DNA from: Ailanthus altissimus
Lineage: Eukaryota > Streptophyta > Magnoliopsida > Sapindales > Simaroubaceae
Reading direction: 5' to 3'
DNA length: 64,000 bases
Assembly: GCA_946807835.1 (NCBI GenBank)
Contig: OX327686.1
Span: 4,960,001 to 5,024,000, forward strand
The notes under the pieces are model-generated. The model was not told the origin of the DNA. It made no database searches and saw only the letters and a list, made by a program, of their open reading frames with translations. Made by a program: the position numbers and the translations under genes. This document shows, one piece after another, positions 23,642 through 33,230 of this stretch. How positions within the stretch are numbered: the stretch's first letter is position 1; every line of letters begins with the position of its first letter.

Positions 23642-23786
23642 CTCCCTCTCTCTCCCCTTTTGTTTTTTTAACGTGTTTAATGTGGGTACTGCAAGAAATA
23701 ATAAGATGTCTCTTCTTTCTTTTTTTGTAAACGAGTCAGGACTTTGCTTGCTTGCCGCTGCAAATGGCCCACTACTTCTGAATATT

Positions 23787-23794
23787 TTATAATT
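23787..23794 (-). promoter_or_regulatory. Possible TATA box of PADRE gene 1
   Basis: TTATAAAAT-like sequence on the minus strand about 150 bp upstream of the start codon. Position is plausible for a plant promoter; there is no further support. Confidence 0.3.
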
Positions 23795-24074
23795 CATATA
23801 AGAAATACCCCTGCCCCAGTCGGCCAGCTAATTTTTGGATTGTTTCTTAATTTTTTAAAATCAAACCAAGCTTATCCTTATCTTCATACATCAGCAGTAG
23901 CATTTGTAGTTCCTCTCTCTTCTTACCTTAACCCAATCATTTTGTCTTCATCAAGTTTAGACCCACTAGTTACTTTGCATCCAGAATCCTATGTCTCTAC
24001 CTCAATCCACAAATTTTGTCCATCGTTTTAAATTTTTTCAGTTTAAATAATGTATTAAATTCCACTCGAAACCC

Positions 24075-24621
24075 AAATTTTTCCCTTGAATCAATTTCTT
24101 TTTTTTTTACTCTATTTTATCCAACATTCCAATTTTATTGAGAAAGTGGTTTTCACTTTTCACTTATATGCAAGGCTCTAGACCCCAAATTCCAACTTTT
24201 GAGTCCCACAAAATTTCTTGAATATTCTAACATTTTTGTCAAACAAGACTACTATTAATAATATAATAGTATAAATTTGTCGGCTTGAATAGGATATTTG
24301 TTATTAACTTACAAAAAAAAGAAAATTTAAAAAGATTGCCCACTAATCATCCTAAATTCCACCCTCCCCCGAAAAGAAACCTTGCCCCACACTAGCTTTA
24401 TTTTAATCAATTCTTCAATTAATCCTATAACTAACTCAGAGCTCTTTCCCAACAAAAAGTAAATTGAAAAAATAAGATTAAAAACCGGATTAAAATTCAG
24501 GTTCGAGCTACCCAAACACCACTAGATTTAAAATTCAGACTTAATCTACACAAAAAAAACTTAGTCACAATCGAAATCTAAAAAAATCTACCCAAACTCA
24601 GATTTTACCAACCTACTTTAA
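24075..24621. repeat. Direct duplication A, copy 2
   Basis: Partner of 20215-20708, same orientation. It lies between PADRE gene 1 and the right inverted arm. Confidence 0.7.
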
Positions 24622-24664
24622 CAAAAATATCAATGAAAAATTTAAAACTATTAATGTATTATCA

Positions 24665-25640
24665 TGTAAATATGTTTGATTTTTGAGGTGGGTCATGGAG
24701 CCTTTACTTGAGCTACTCATGTCATGGTCACGGGATCGCTATAGGCTCTATCATTGACATATTCTAACTCTGACAAACTTTGGTGTGAACTATAAGTTTT
24801 TTTTCTTTCAAGGTTGTAAGACTTGTGAAGGGAATTGTGGGCGGAGAAGACTTTTGGTGTGATAAATTTAACTGAGTAATTGACACGATGAAGTCTTCCT
24901 CTTCCAAAGAGGTTTTAACCTTTGAATCTAATTATGGCTTTAGTACTCAATTTAATACACCCCTTTTGTTGGAGCAGGTGGTACATATTATGTGCTTGGG
25001 AAACCAAAACCAATTTGGTGCGTCATTGATATTAGAGGATATCGATTATCAATGTTTTTAGATTAATTTGATACAAATGCTTCGACAACTTAGACGACCT
25101 TTATCAAATATTCGATGAATTTTAAGACTTCAACTTTAATTGGAAATTTAGATGAGAAATTATACATGAAGCCTGTATCTAAAAATTCTAAGTTAATGAA
25201 AAATAAGGTGCATAAGCTTGTTAAGTCTCGTTAATCAGAAGTTTAAGAAAATCTTTCCTTGTTATCAAGTTTTAATTGTCTGATTAATGGTTAAGTTAAT
25301 GTAATTGTTTAAAAATCTTTTTAATTATATATATTTCATTACAATTCAAATGACAGATTCAACTTAATGATGACCTAATTTGATTATGTGAATGTGGGTC
25401 AGTGATAATTTTATAAGGTTTTGTTTAAGTTTCTCAATAAAGCAACCAATATAATGGCATAAAATGTTTAAGAAAAGTCTTATTATCAAATGATTATTTT
25501 ATTTCTTAAAAAAATGATTATTTGATTAATGAGTCGATAAATATACATATCTAATCTTTTTAGTTGTAAATTTTATAATTTATATTTTAAATAAGCATTC
25601 AAAATAGTTTATTAGTATCATTATGTCAACAGCAATTCTA
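24665..25640. repeat. Inverted duplication B, right arm, part 1
   Basis: Inverted match to the inner part of 20716-21990. Similarity stops at the MULE 2 insertion and resumes at 28050. Confidence 0.8.
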
Positions 25641-26429
25641 TATATATATAGGAAAAATTTTATAAATAACCACTTCTTTTTGTACTTACCTAATTTAGTT
25701 TGAGATTTTTAATTTTTGTAGTCAAAGACTTAATAAATAGATAAAATTACTCTCCTATTATATATATGAGTCTCTTTCAAGATCTAAAGAATTACGTTCA
25801 TTTTTTTAAGAAAACACACACGGATACTAAAATTTTTAAGAAATTGAATTCCATCATTCAAGAAGAATCATATTGTTTCAAGAAAGGTGAAATTGACGTG
25901 TATTTTTCTTATATTGAATTTATTTTATGTCGTCTTATACTAATTTAAAATTTATTAAAAATATAAATATATATATATTTAGATTGATATTTATTTTTTG
26001 TAAACAAATATCATGGTTAAAACCAATACATTGTGTAATAGTATTAGTTTGATTATTTTAAAAAGAAAAAAAATCAGAAAAATCACATTGCAAGAGCACC
26101 TTTTTATCGCGCCCAAGTACTAGGCATGATAAGTTTTAATCGCACTCAATCTAATAAACTGAATTATTATTTTTGATTTTTTTTTTGGTAATTTACTTGT
26201 CTTCATATTATTTTGTGTTACGTTCTTTTGAGACCTCCACTTTAACAAATTAGAGACTATTACAAAAGTTTCTTTAATATGTAAAAACCTAGACACCGAA
26301 ATAGCATCATAGATTCATACCTTTAATCAAAACCATTATAACAAAGAGTCAACAATAATATTTAAAAAATTAAAATTAATAAATGAATTTTTTTTATGTA
26401 CCTAAAAAATATAAGAAAATCCTTGTTAA

Positions 26430-27060
26430 TTATATTTTTCTTCCTTATGTTTCATATCCTCTATTTTCAACATTTTGTATCTTTGCAATTTTGTCTTTAA
26501 TGCCCTTTTTAGAGAATTGTGAGTAGCCTCTTATGAAAAAGTATCTCAAGATATTTATTAAATTCTTCAAAATTATCCATAATCTAGCCAACTCCTTTCT
26601 CTCTATCCCAACAACACACGATAGATAAAATACATCAACGATAATTTTACCGCATCTTCATCATCCATTCATCAAAATCATATTATGAATATAACTCATC
26701 AAACACCTGCAATGATACATCTCTTTCCAGTAGATACTCTTTCCATAAATAATTACTCTTTTTTAGATAACTGCCTCAACGATGGATATTCTTTCAATTC
26801 TAAGTCGGATAAGCGTAAACTTTTACTAACTATAACGTATACAATTTTTTTTCACAAGATACCAAAATTCATCATCAAAATTATGAGTTTCCATTTCATA
26901 GAGTAACAAATGATTAACCAAAATGTTAGAAAAATTTACTCGTTGCATGTCCAAGAAATGACCAATATATGTAGTCTGAAATATTTTAACTTGACGCTTC
27001 ATCAACTTCTCTTTTATAAGATTAAGTGCCCATGTCTTCGAATAACATGAAATTGTGGTA
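26430..27060 (-). pseudogene. DUF1985-domain remnant carried by MULE 2
   Basis: The minus strand shows FGHFLDMQRVNFSNILVNHLL (about 26960) with EFWYLVKKNCIRY after it, then pieces like VKLSLMYFIYRVLLG (about 26640) and DNFEEFNKY (about 26550). These correspond to the blocks in the MULE 1 remnant. Many stops and frame changes. No Ulp1 protease region was recognised. Confidence 0.5.
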
Positions 27061-27379
27061 GGAAAACAGTCTTTAACTGTAATTTTTTATTTTATTAAAA
27101 CTACATCGTTCCTGTAAAAAAAATAAATTTTAATTAATTTTAAAATATAATAATTCACAAATCAGCATAATAACAATTTAAAGATAATGAGTTAAATAAT
27201 TTATATTTACAACTAAATTGTTTAATTGAACATTTAATAATTAATATAAATCACTATTAGTAATCATTTATTAACAAGTAATTGAACTTATAATAATCAT
27301 AAACAACTGATGAATATCTACTAGCAAATTAATATATTAAATAAATTAATAATTAATTAAATAACATTTAAAAATATAG

Positions 27380-27720
27380 GCTCATGGGCTCCACGCGCGG
27401 GAGCGCATGACCTTATCACGTTGACACGATAAAAACTTATTACGCCGAGGCAATAAAAAATAATCATGCAGATGTGATAAAAAATTATTGCGCAGGCACT
27501 ATAGTTAGTTATTGTGCAGGGCGATAATTTTTGATCTCCTCGGCGCGATAATACTTCCATCACGCTGGTGGTGCGGCGATACCACTAGTGCAATATAATG
27601 TTATCACGCACCCATTGGCAGCACAATAGAAGAGCTACCGCGCCATTAGTGGCTGCGCAACGAAGAGTTCTATCGGACTGCAACAAAAAAAAAAACGCCT
27701 TAAAAGAGTTCTATCGCACT
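27380..27720. repeat. GC-rich degenerate array in MULE 2
   Basis: Repeated motifs of the type TTATCACGC / GCGATAA, for example TTATTGCGCAGGCAC, CGGCGCGATAAT and TTATCACGCACCC, spaced about 20-35 bp in both orientations. A smaller patch with ATCGCGCCC lies at 26105-26150. Short open frames here follow the repeat and are not credible genes. Confidence 0.55.
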
Positions 27721-28049
27721 GGTTATTTTTATTCAATTTTTGTCATCAAAACTATTTTTTCATGTCATACTTTCATCGTCTCAATCAAAAACATACAAGC
27801 ATCGTGATAGAAATTACCTGATTTTGTCGTCGATTGTTCAAAGTTGTTATTGGTTCTGATCTATCAAAGGGTTGTAATTTGAGGGGAAAAAAGGTAACTT
27901 AGATAAGTCAAAGAAAGAGAAATAAAATTTGAAAGTATTTGTGTCTATTTTTATTGTTTTTGGCTGTAAAAATTACAAATATTTTAAATTAAATAAGTAA
28001 CTTAGGAAAGTGGATATATACAAAACTTTTCCTATAAATATTATCAAAA

Positions 28050-28288
28050 GGAGCTAAACTATGCAATAAAGAAACGGCTATTACTCCTGAAAAAACATAA
28101 CGCTCGTATAATTTTTAAGTCAACGACATTTTTATAAGATCTTTCTTAGGATTAGTCATGTTATAGCGTTTATATATGGCCAACAGCTATTTCTTTTATT
28201 AGTCTTACAAATATAGATATTTCTCTTAGTACTTAAATAAGTGGCAGGCAGCTTAAATGCAGAAGCTTTTGTGATAATTATATAAGAA
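28050..28288. repeat. Inverted duplication B, right arm, part 2
   Basis: Inverted match to 20716-20955. It ends exactly where the CACTA element begins. Confidence 0.75.
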
Positions 28289-28299
28289 CGCTACAAGAA

Positions 28300-28830
28300 A
28301 TTTAATTTTTAGCCATAAAATTTTTGTATGGTCTATAGTGATATTTAACTACAAAAACTCGGTTTGTGGCTAAAAGTTATTACATTTAGCCATAAAATAA
28401 AATTTCATGGCCAAATATGCTAACATTTAGTCACAAAATAAAATTTTATAGTAAAATGAGTGATATTTAACTACGAAGTGAAGTTTCAGAGCTAAATATC
28501 ACTATATTTAACCACAAAATAAAATTTGGTGGCTAAATATCAAAACATTTAACTATGAATTATATTATCGTGGCTAAATGTAGTAATATTTAGTCACAAA
28601 CCTTCAATTCGTGGCTAAATTTAGTGACTTTTAACAACGAAGTTTGAATTCAATGCCAAACTTTGTATTATTTAGCTATGATTGTTTAATTCGTGGGCAT
28701 CCCCCTAAAATATTTTATATCAAAATTTTCACCTCCCACCCAACTATTAGCTAAAAAGTTTTTGTAGCTGGATTTATTTAGTCATGAATATTTTATGGCT
28801 AATACCTTGGTTGCAAAAAAAAATTCAAAT
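28300..28830. repeat. CACTA 1 left subterminal repeat array
   Basis: About a dozen imperfect units combining TTTAGCCACAAA and its inverse TTTGTGGCTAAAT, the kind of subterminal array bound by CACTA-encoded proteins. Confidence 0.8.
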
Positions 28831-28849
28831 TAGAATATAATAAACATAA

Positions 28850-29875
28850 ATGTAATTGACTTAAAATTGGTAATTGCAATTTAATTTATATAATTTTAAT
28901 TAGAATTACAATAATAATTGAAATTAAAATTAAAAATAAAAATATAATAATTATAAATTGGAATCAAAATTTAATTATAATTAGAAATATAATAATTAGA
29001 GTTGAAAATATAACAATTATAAATGTAAATGCAACTGAAATTGTAATTGTGATTATATGTAATTGCATATAATTGGTATTAGAATTGAAGTCGTAATTAT
29101 TATTAAAAATATAATGATTAGAATTGAAATTCGAATTTGAAATGAAATAATTATAAATGTAATTGAAATTGAAATTGTAATTGGTATGTAATTAGAATTA
29201 TAATTAAAATTATATTTTATACTTTGAAATGTAATTATTAGAATTGTAATTTAAATTAGAAATGTAATAATTATAAACATTATTGAAATTGAAGTTGTAT
29301 TTAATTGAAGTTAAAATTAAAATTGTAATTGTAATTAGAAATGTAATCATAAAAATTGAAAATTGAATAAAAAAATATAATAATTATAAACATAATTGGA
29401 ATTAGAATTGTATGTAATTGGAGTTAGAATTGTAATATTTAGAGTAATTGAAATTATAATATTTAACGTAATTGAATTGAAACTGAAATAGAAATTATAA
29501 TATTTAATGTAATTGAAATAGACATTGGAATTGGAATTTTAATATTTAACATAATTGAAATCAAAATTAGAATTGGAATTATAATATTTAAAGTAACTAA
29601 ATCAAAATTAGATTTGTAATTATAATATTAACGTAATTGAAATCAAAATATGATTTGGAGTTATAATATTTAATGTAATTGAATTCGAAATATAATTTAG
29701 AATTATAACATTTAACGCAAACAAAAATTATAATTATAATATTTAACGTAGTTGAAATTAAAATTGAATATGGATTATAACATTTAACGTAATTGAAATT
29801 ATAATATTAACGTAACTGGAATTAAAATTTAATTTGTAATTTAGAATTATAACATTTAACGTAACTAAAATTAGA
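28850..29875. repeat. AT-rich microarray (AATTGAAATT / TAATATTTAACGTAATTG)
   Basis: About 1 kb of short imperfect repeats built from AATTGAAATT, GAATTATAAT and ATTTAACGTAATTG. A reverse-complement version follows the TNP2 fragment at 30440-30690, giving an inverted pair around it. Confidence 0.7.
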
Positions 29876-29884
29876 CAAAAAAAA

Positions 29885-30087
29885 TTGTTAAAGCTAGATT
29901 AGATCTTGAAAAGATGAAAATTCGAGAAGAGTTGCATTTGCAACATGATGGTGATAAATTGGTGAAGCCTCGCATGTTACACTTTAAGCATAAGTGAAAA
30001 GATAGAGTTATTTCAATTCTTGAAGTTAGTTGAATTTTCTAATGGATATGTAGTGAATATTGCTAAGTGTGTAAGCATGAAAAATGG
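29885..30087 (+). pseudogene. CACTA TNP2 transposase fragment, interrupted by a MITE
   Basis: Encodes KARLDLEKMKIREELHLQ, then, with a shift, pieces matching the TNP2 block LFCEFLK..KFPDGYSSNI..CV (here LFQFLKLVEFSNGYV and AKCVSMKNG). This region lies in the middle of the transposase. The MITE at 30088-30408 inserts right after the KNG codons, and NGK resumes beyond it. Only about 70 codons remain. Confidence 0.75.
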
Positions 30088-30408
30088 TAGGGATGGGCAC
30101 AGTCCAATTCCGTTTTTTTAAAAAATAAAATCGTAACCGATTTTTTTAATGAGAAAAACCAAACCGATTTTTTTCGGTTCAGTTTTTATTTTATTTTTTT
30201 GTTTTAAATTATGAATTTTTTTTTTTTCGGTTTGATTTTTTCGGTTTTTTTTTATTTGTTTGGTTTTGTTTGTTGGAAAAAACTGAACCGAACCGGTCAA
30301 TTTGTTTTTTTAAAAATCGAATCGATTTTTTGTTAAAAAAATCGGACCAAACCGAACAGACCGATTCGGTTTGATTTTTTAATTCCCAATTTTTTTTGCC
30401 CACCCTTA
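30088..30408. mobile_element. hAT MITE, 321 bp
   Basis: The ends are TAGGGATGGGCA and TGCCCACCCTTA, with exact 8-bp target duplications AAAAATGG at 30080-30087 and 30409-30416. The interior is made of AACCGAACCG / CGGTTCGGTTT units. The termini differ by one or two bases from those of the hAT at 8050-12412, so the two probably belong to one family. Confidence 0.9.
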
Positions 30409-30439
30409 AAAAATGGTAAGTTATTGGGTTTCAATTGTG

Positions 30440-30690
30440 GTAAGTTTTATAATTTATATTCTAATTTCAATATCAATTACGTTCAATGTTATAATTTTGA
30501 TTTCAATTCAAATTTCAATTATGTTAATGTTATAATTCCAAATTCAATTTTAATTATGTTAAATGTTATAATTTTTAATTAAATTTTATTCACGTTAAAT
30601 ATTATAATTTTAATTTTAATTACATTAAAAACTATAATTTCAAATCTAATTTTAATTTTATTACGTTAAATATTATAATTTTACTCATTG
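30440..30690. repeat. AT-rich microarray, inverted partner
   Basis: Carries AATTACGTTAAATATTATAATTT-type units, reverse complement of the array at 28850-29875. Confidence 0.65.
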
Positions 30691-30779
30691 ATTTTTTTTT
30701 TTATAATGAGACCACTTATGGTTTGACTAAGAGCAGCACAAATTTGAGTGAAAAACTTACGCAAATTTTAAGTCCCTAG

Positions 30780-30855
30780 AGCTTGGCCCAAGTTAGGTTT
30801 ACACTCCTAATAATTTCAGAAATTTCAAGGATGAAATTTTATAAGGGGGAAGGAT
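30780..30855 (+). pseudogene. Gypsy 3' internal end
   Basis: TTTCAAGGATGAAATTTTATAAGGGGGAAGGA is the stereotyped end of plant Ty3/gypsy internal regions (frame end plus polypurine tract), directly upstream of an LTR. Only this tail is present. Confidence 0.6.
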
Positions 30856-32267
30856 TGAAATAACCCGACACCAAATTTTGTTTTTTTAAGAAATAAGAGT
30901 AGTAATGACTGGGTAATTGTAGTAAATGAAAATTTTCATGTTTATCTTTTGGGGTGAATGTTATATGTTTATAGACTATAATTTAATATTTTGTATTGCG
31001 TTGATTTGTAGGATTTTTAAATTTATTCTTAGGGCTAAATGAAATTATTATGAAAACATTAGGGGTTGGTTTGAGAAAAAGATAAATCTTAGGTTTGATT
31101 GATAATATATAATAAATAAAGGTGCTCAATGAAATTTTTTATTATAAAATCAACCCTCTTCACCAATTTATCATTTTTGGGCTAACACCACGTGGAGAGA
31201 AGAAAAAAAGATGATGATGACGACAAAAAATTAGAGCTTTGAGTTTATAGGTATGTTTTTCTCTCAAATTCTTTGTATTAATTATATGATATTTTTTTAG
31301 GTTTTAAACTTTTGAAAATGTATTTATTTCGGAGTGAATGAAATATACCTGGAATTAGTAATGATAAATGAATAAGAGAAGGAATCATTAATAATCAATA
31401 GGTTTTCTTCTTAATAATATTTGGGTCCAAAAATTTTATTAATTTTTAAGTATAATTTTAATTCTGATATTTTGAATAGTTCAATTAGACATATTTATGA
31501 TTATTTAGAATATTGAATAGTTTAAAAATTCAATAAATATAATTTTTAGTTATTTTTTGAAATGATTATGAAATTATGAGAAACCTCTGTTTTTGCAGCA
31601 GGATCAAATGACGAAATAAGTTGATGTATCAAATGATCTTAGAAACGTATGAATTTCTAGAAAATAAAAATTGTATATGTCTAGCATATCATATCCAAAA
31701 TTTGACAATTAAAATATTGGTTTCTATTGGAGATTTAATGATTCAATAATTTTATTTGAGTAAGAATTGTGAAAAATATAAAAAATGAGAGTTATAAGAA
31801 GTCTAGAACATGTTAGACATGTAAGAGGAAGTCTAAAATGTGTAGAATACGAAGGAAAAAACAAAACGGAACTTGAAGATGTGAAATGAGGCAAAAAAAT
31901 GTGAGGACCGGTAGTCCAGGTCGCAGCGCTGTGGTGCTAAGGTCTCAACGCCATAACGCTAGAAACTCGTAAGTACAGCTCCACAGTTCTGGATCGAATT
32001 GCGCTAAAGTTGCAGCGGTGGCCAACCAGCACCGTGGTACCAAACGCGGGGAAGTCTATTTTGGCTAGGATTTTCTAAGTTTTGAGAATTTTTAAACTTC
32101 CAAAACACATAGACTCTTATTACAATTAGGATTAGAGTTAGTAGGTATGAAATAACCCCTATATAAACCATTTTAGTTTGAGAATCAAGTATTAAGAGAG
32201 ACTCTAAGAGTCTAGAATTCAGAAAAATGGACACACCATAATCTTAGCGTTAAGTGACGAAGTATTA

Positions 32268-32740
32268 ATGAAATTTGATGATGAAGAAACTACTTTGAGG
32301 CTATGGACGAAACTCGAGGTATTATACATGAAGATGTCTATTATAAATAGACTTTTTATGAAGGAAAAGCTGCATCAACTAACTATACACGAGGGATCTT
32401 CATTGAGAGCTCACATTAACGAGTTCAATAAGATCATCATAAGTCTTGAGCGATTGGACATCAAAACTGAGGATGAAAACAAGGCCATAATCCGATTAAG
32501 TTCATTGTCGAAGAGTTATGAGAGCTTTGTGGATACGTTGCTGTATGGTAAGGAGTCCTTAATGATAAATGATGTCAATGCATCATTGAACTCAAAAGAA
32601 TTGATAGAGAGATCTGAATGAGTGGAGCAGTATTGTTTACACATAGGGTAAAAGAGCAACCAATTAAAGAAGAGATTCAATAAGTGTTTCCTTTGTTATA
32701 AGGAATGGCACTTTGTGAATGATTGCCCTAGATCAAAAGG
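32268..32740 (+). pseudogene. Copia gag with intact zinc knuckle (in CACTA 1)
   Basis: Open from 32268 to 32621: LWTKLEVLYMKMSI, INRLFMKEKLHQL, SLRAHINEFNKI and ESLMINDVNASLNSKEL are UBN2-type Gag landmarks. A stop follows ERSE, and a little further on CFLCYKEWHFVNDC is a complete CCHC knuckle. The first part of Gag is lost at the junction with the truncated LTR, so the frame has no native start. Confidence 0.8.
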
Positions 32741-33230
32741 CCAAGATATGTGTGTTGCTATCGTTAGCCTTGGGGAAGATACAAAAGTTATAAATACGTT
32801 GGTAACCTTAAGGAAAAAGTATGCTGAAAATAGATACTAGATTTGGGGTTTAGCACCTATATGTATCCCGACAGATTGTTGTTTACTAATTATAAAGCTA
32901 CGAGAGGTAAAGCTCTAATAGGAAATTACATTACTTATGAGATCATGGAAGTTGGTGACATAAGGCTGAGGATGCAAGATAGAGAAACTAGAGACTTGTG
33001 TGGTGTAAGGTATGTTCCTAATCTAAGGAGGAACTTAATATCCCTAGGCAAGCTCGATGAAGAAGGGTATTCGGTTAGAGCAGAAAAGGAAAAATTGAGG
33101 GTAGAAAAGTGATTTATAAGTTTTGAGCGTAAGAAACATAATAAGGAGCTCTATGTGCTTAAGGGGATGGCCATGAGTGGCCCAACATGGAGTATTGGGG
33201 TAATACAGACCATTAAGTGATATCCAAATT
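32740..33230 (+). pseudogene. Copia protease region remnant (in CACTA 1)
   Basis: The stretch 32843-33112 encodes TYMYPDRLLFTNY, VGDIRLRMQDRETRDLCGVRYVPNLRRNLISLG, the segment that follows the copia protease active site. The DSG triad itself is not readable. A short ELYVLKG-like block (about 33150) follows before the sequence breaks down. Confidence 0.7.

Larger units (their letters stand above)
22437..24020. repeat. Segmental duplication carrying PADRE gene 1
   Basis: Direct match to about 45028-46450, covering the gene, its 3' flank (TAGAAGGGTTGAAACTA, GCAGAAAAAGATCAAGTTGA) and its 5' flank. This copy has about 200 bp extra at 22555-22755 relative to the other. Confidence 0.85.
25651..28032. 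mobile_element. MULE-type DNA transposon 2 (DUF1985-bearing)
   Basis: The ends are GGAAAAATTTTATAAATAACCACTT and, on the minus strand, GGAAAAGTTTTGTATATATCCACTT, giving an inverted repeat of at least 25 bp. It interrupts the inverted duplication: arm similarity stops within about 20 bp of each end. The flanks are AT-only, so a target duplication is not diagnostic (TATATATAT against TATAAATAT). Inside are a DUF1985 remnant and a GC-rich array. No transposase was seen. Length is 2,382 bp. Confidence 0.7.

Noticed and set aside
23562..24031. Plus-strand frames opposite and upstream of PADRE gene 1
   Set aside because: Shadows of the minus-strand gene or of its promoter region; not supported in the PADRE 2 copy.
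27598..27807. 69-codon frame over the GC-rich array in MULE 2
   Set aside because: Follows the repeat units and has no family resemblance.
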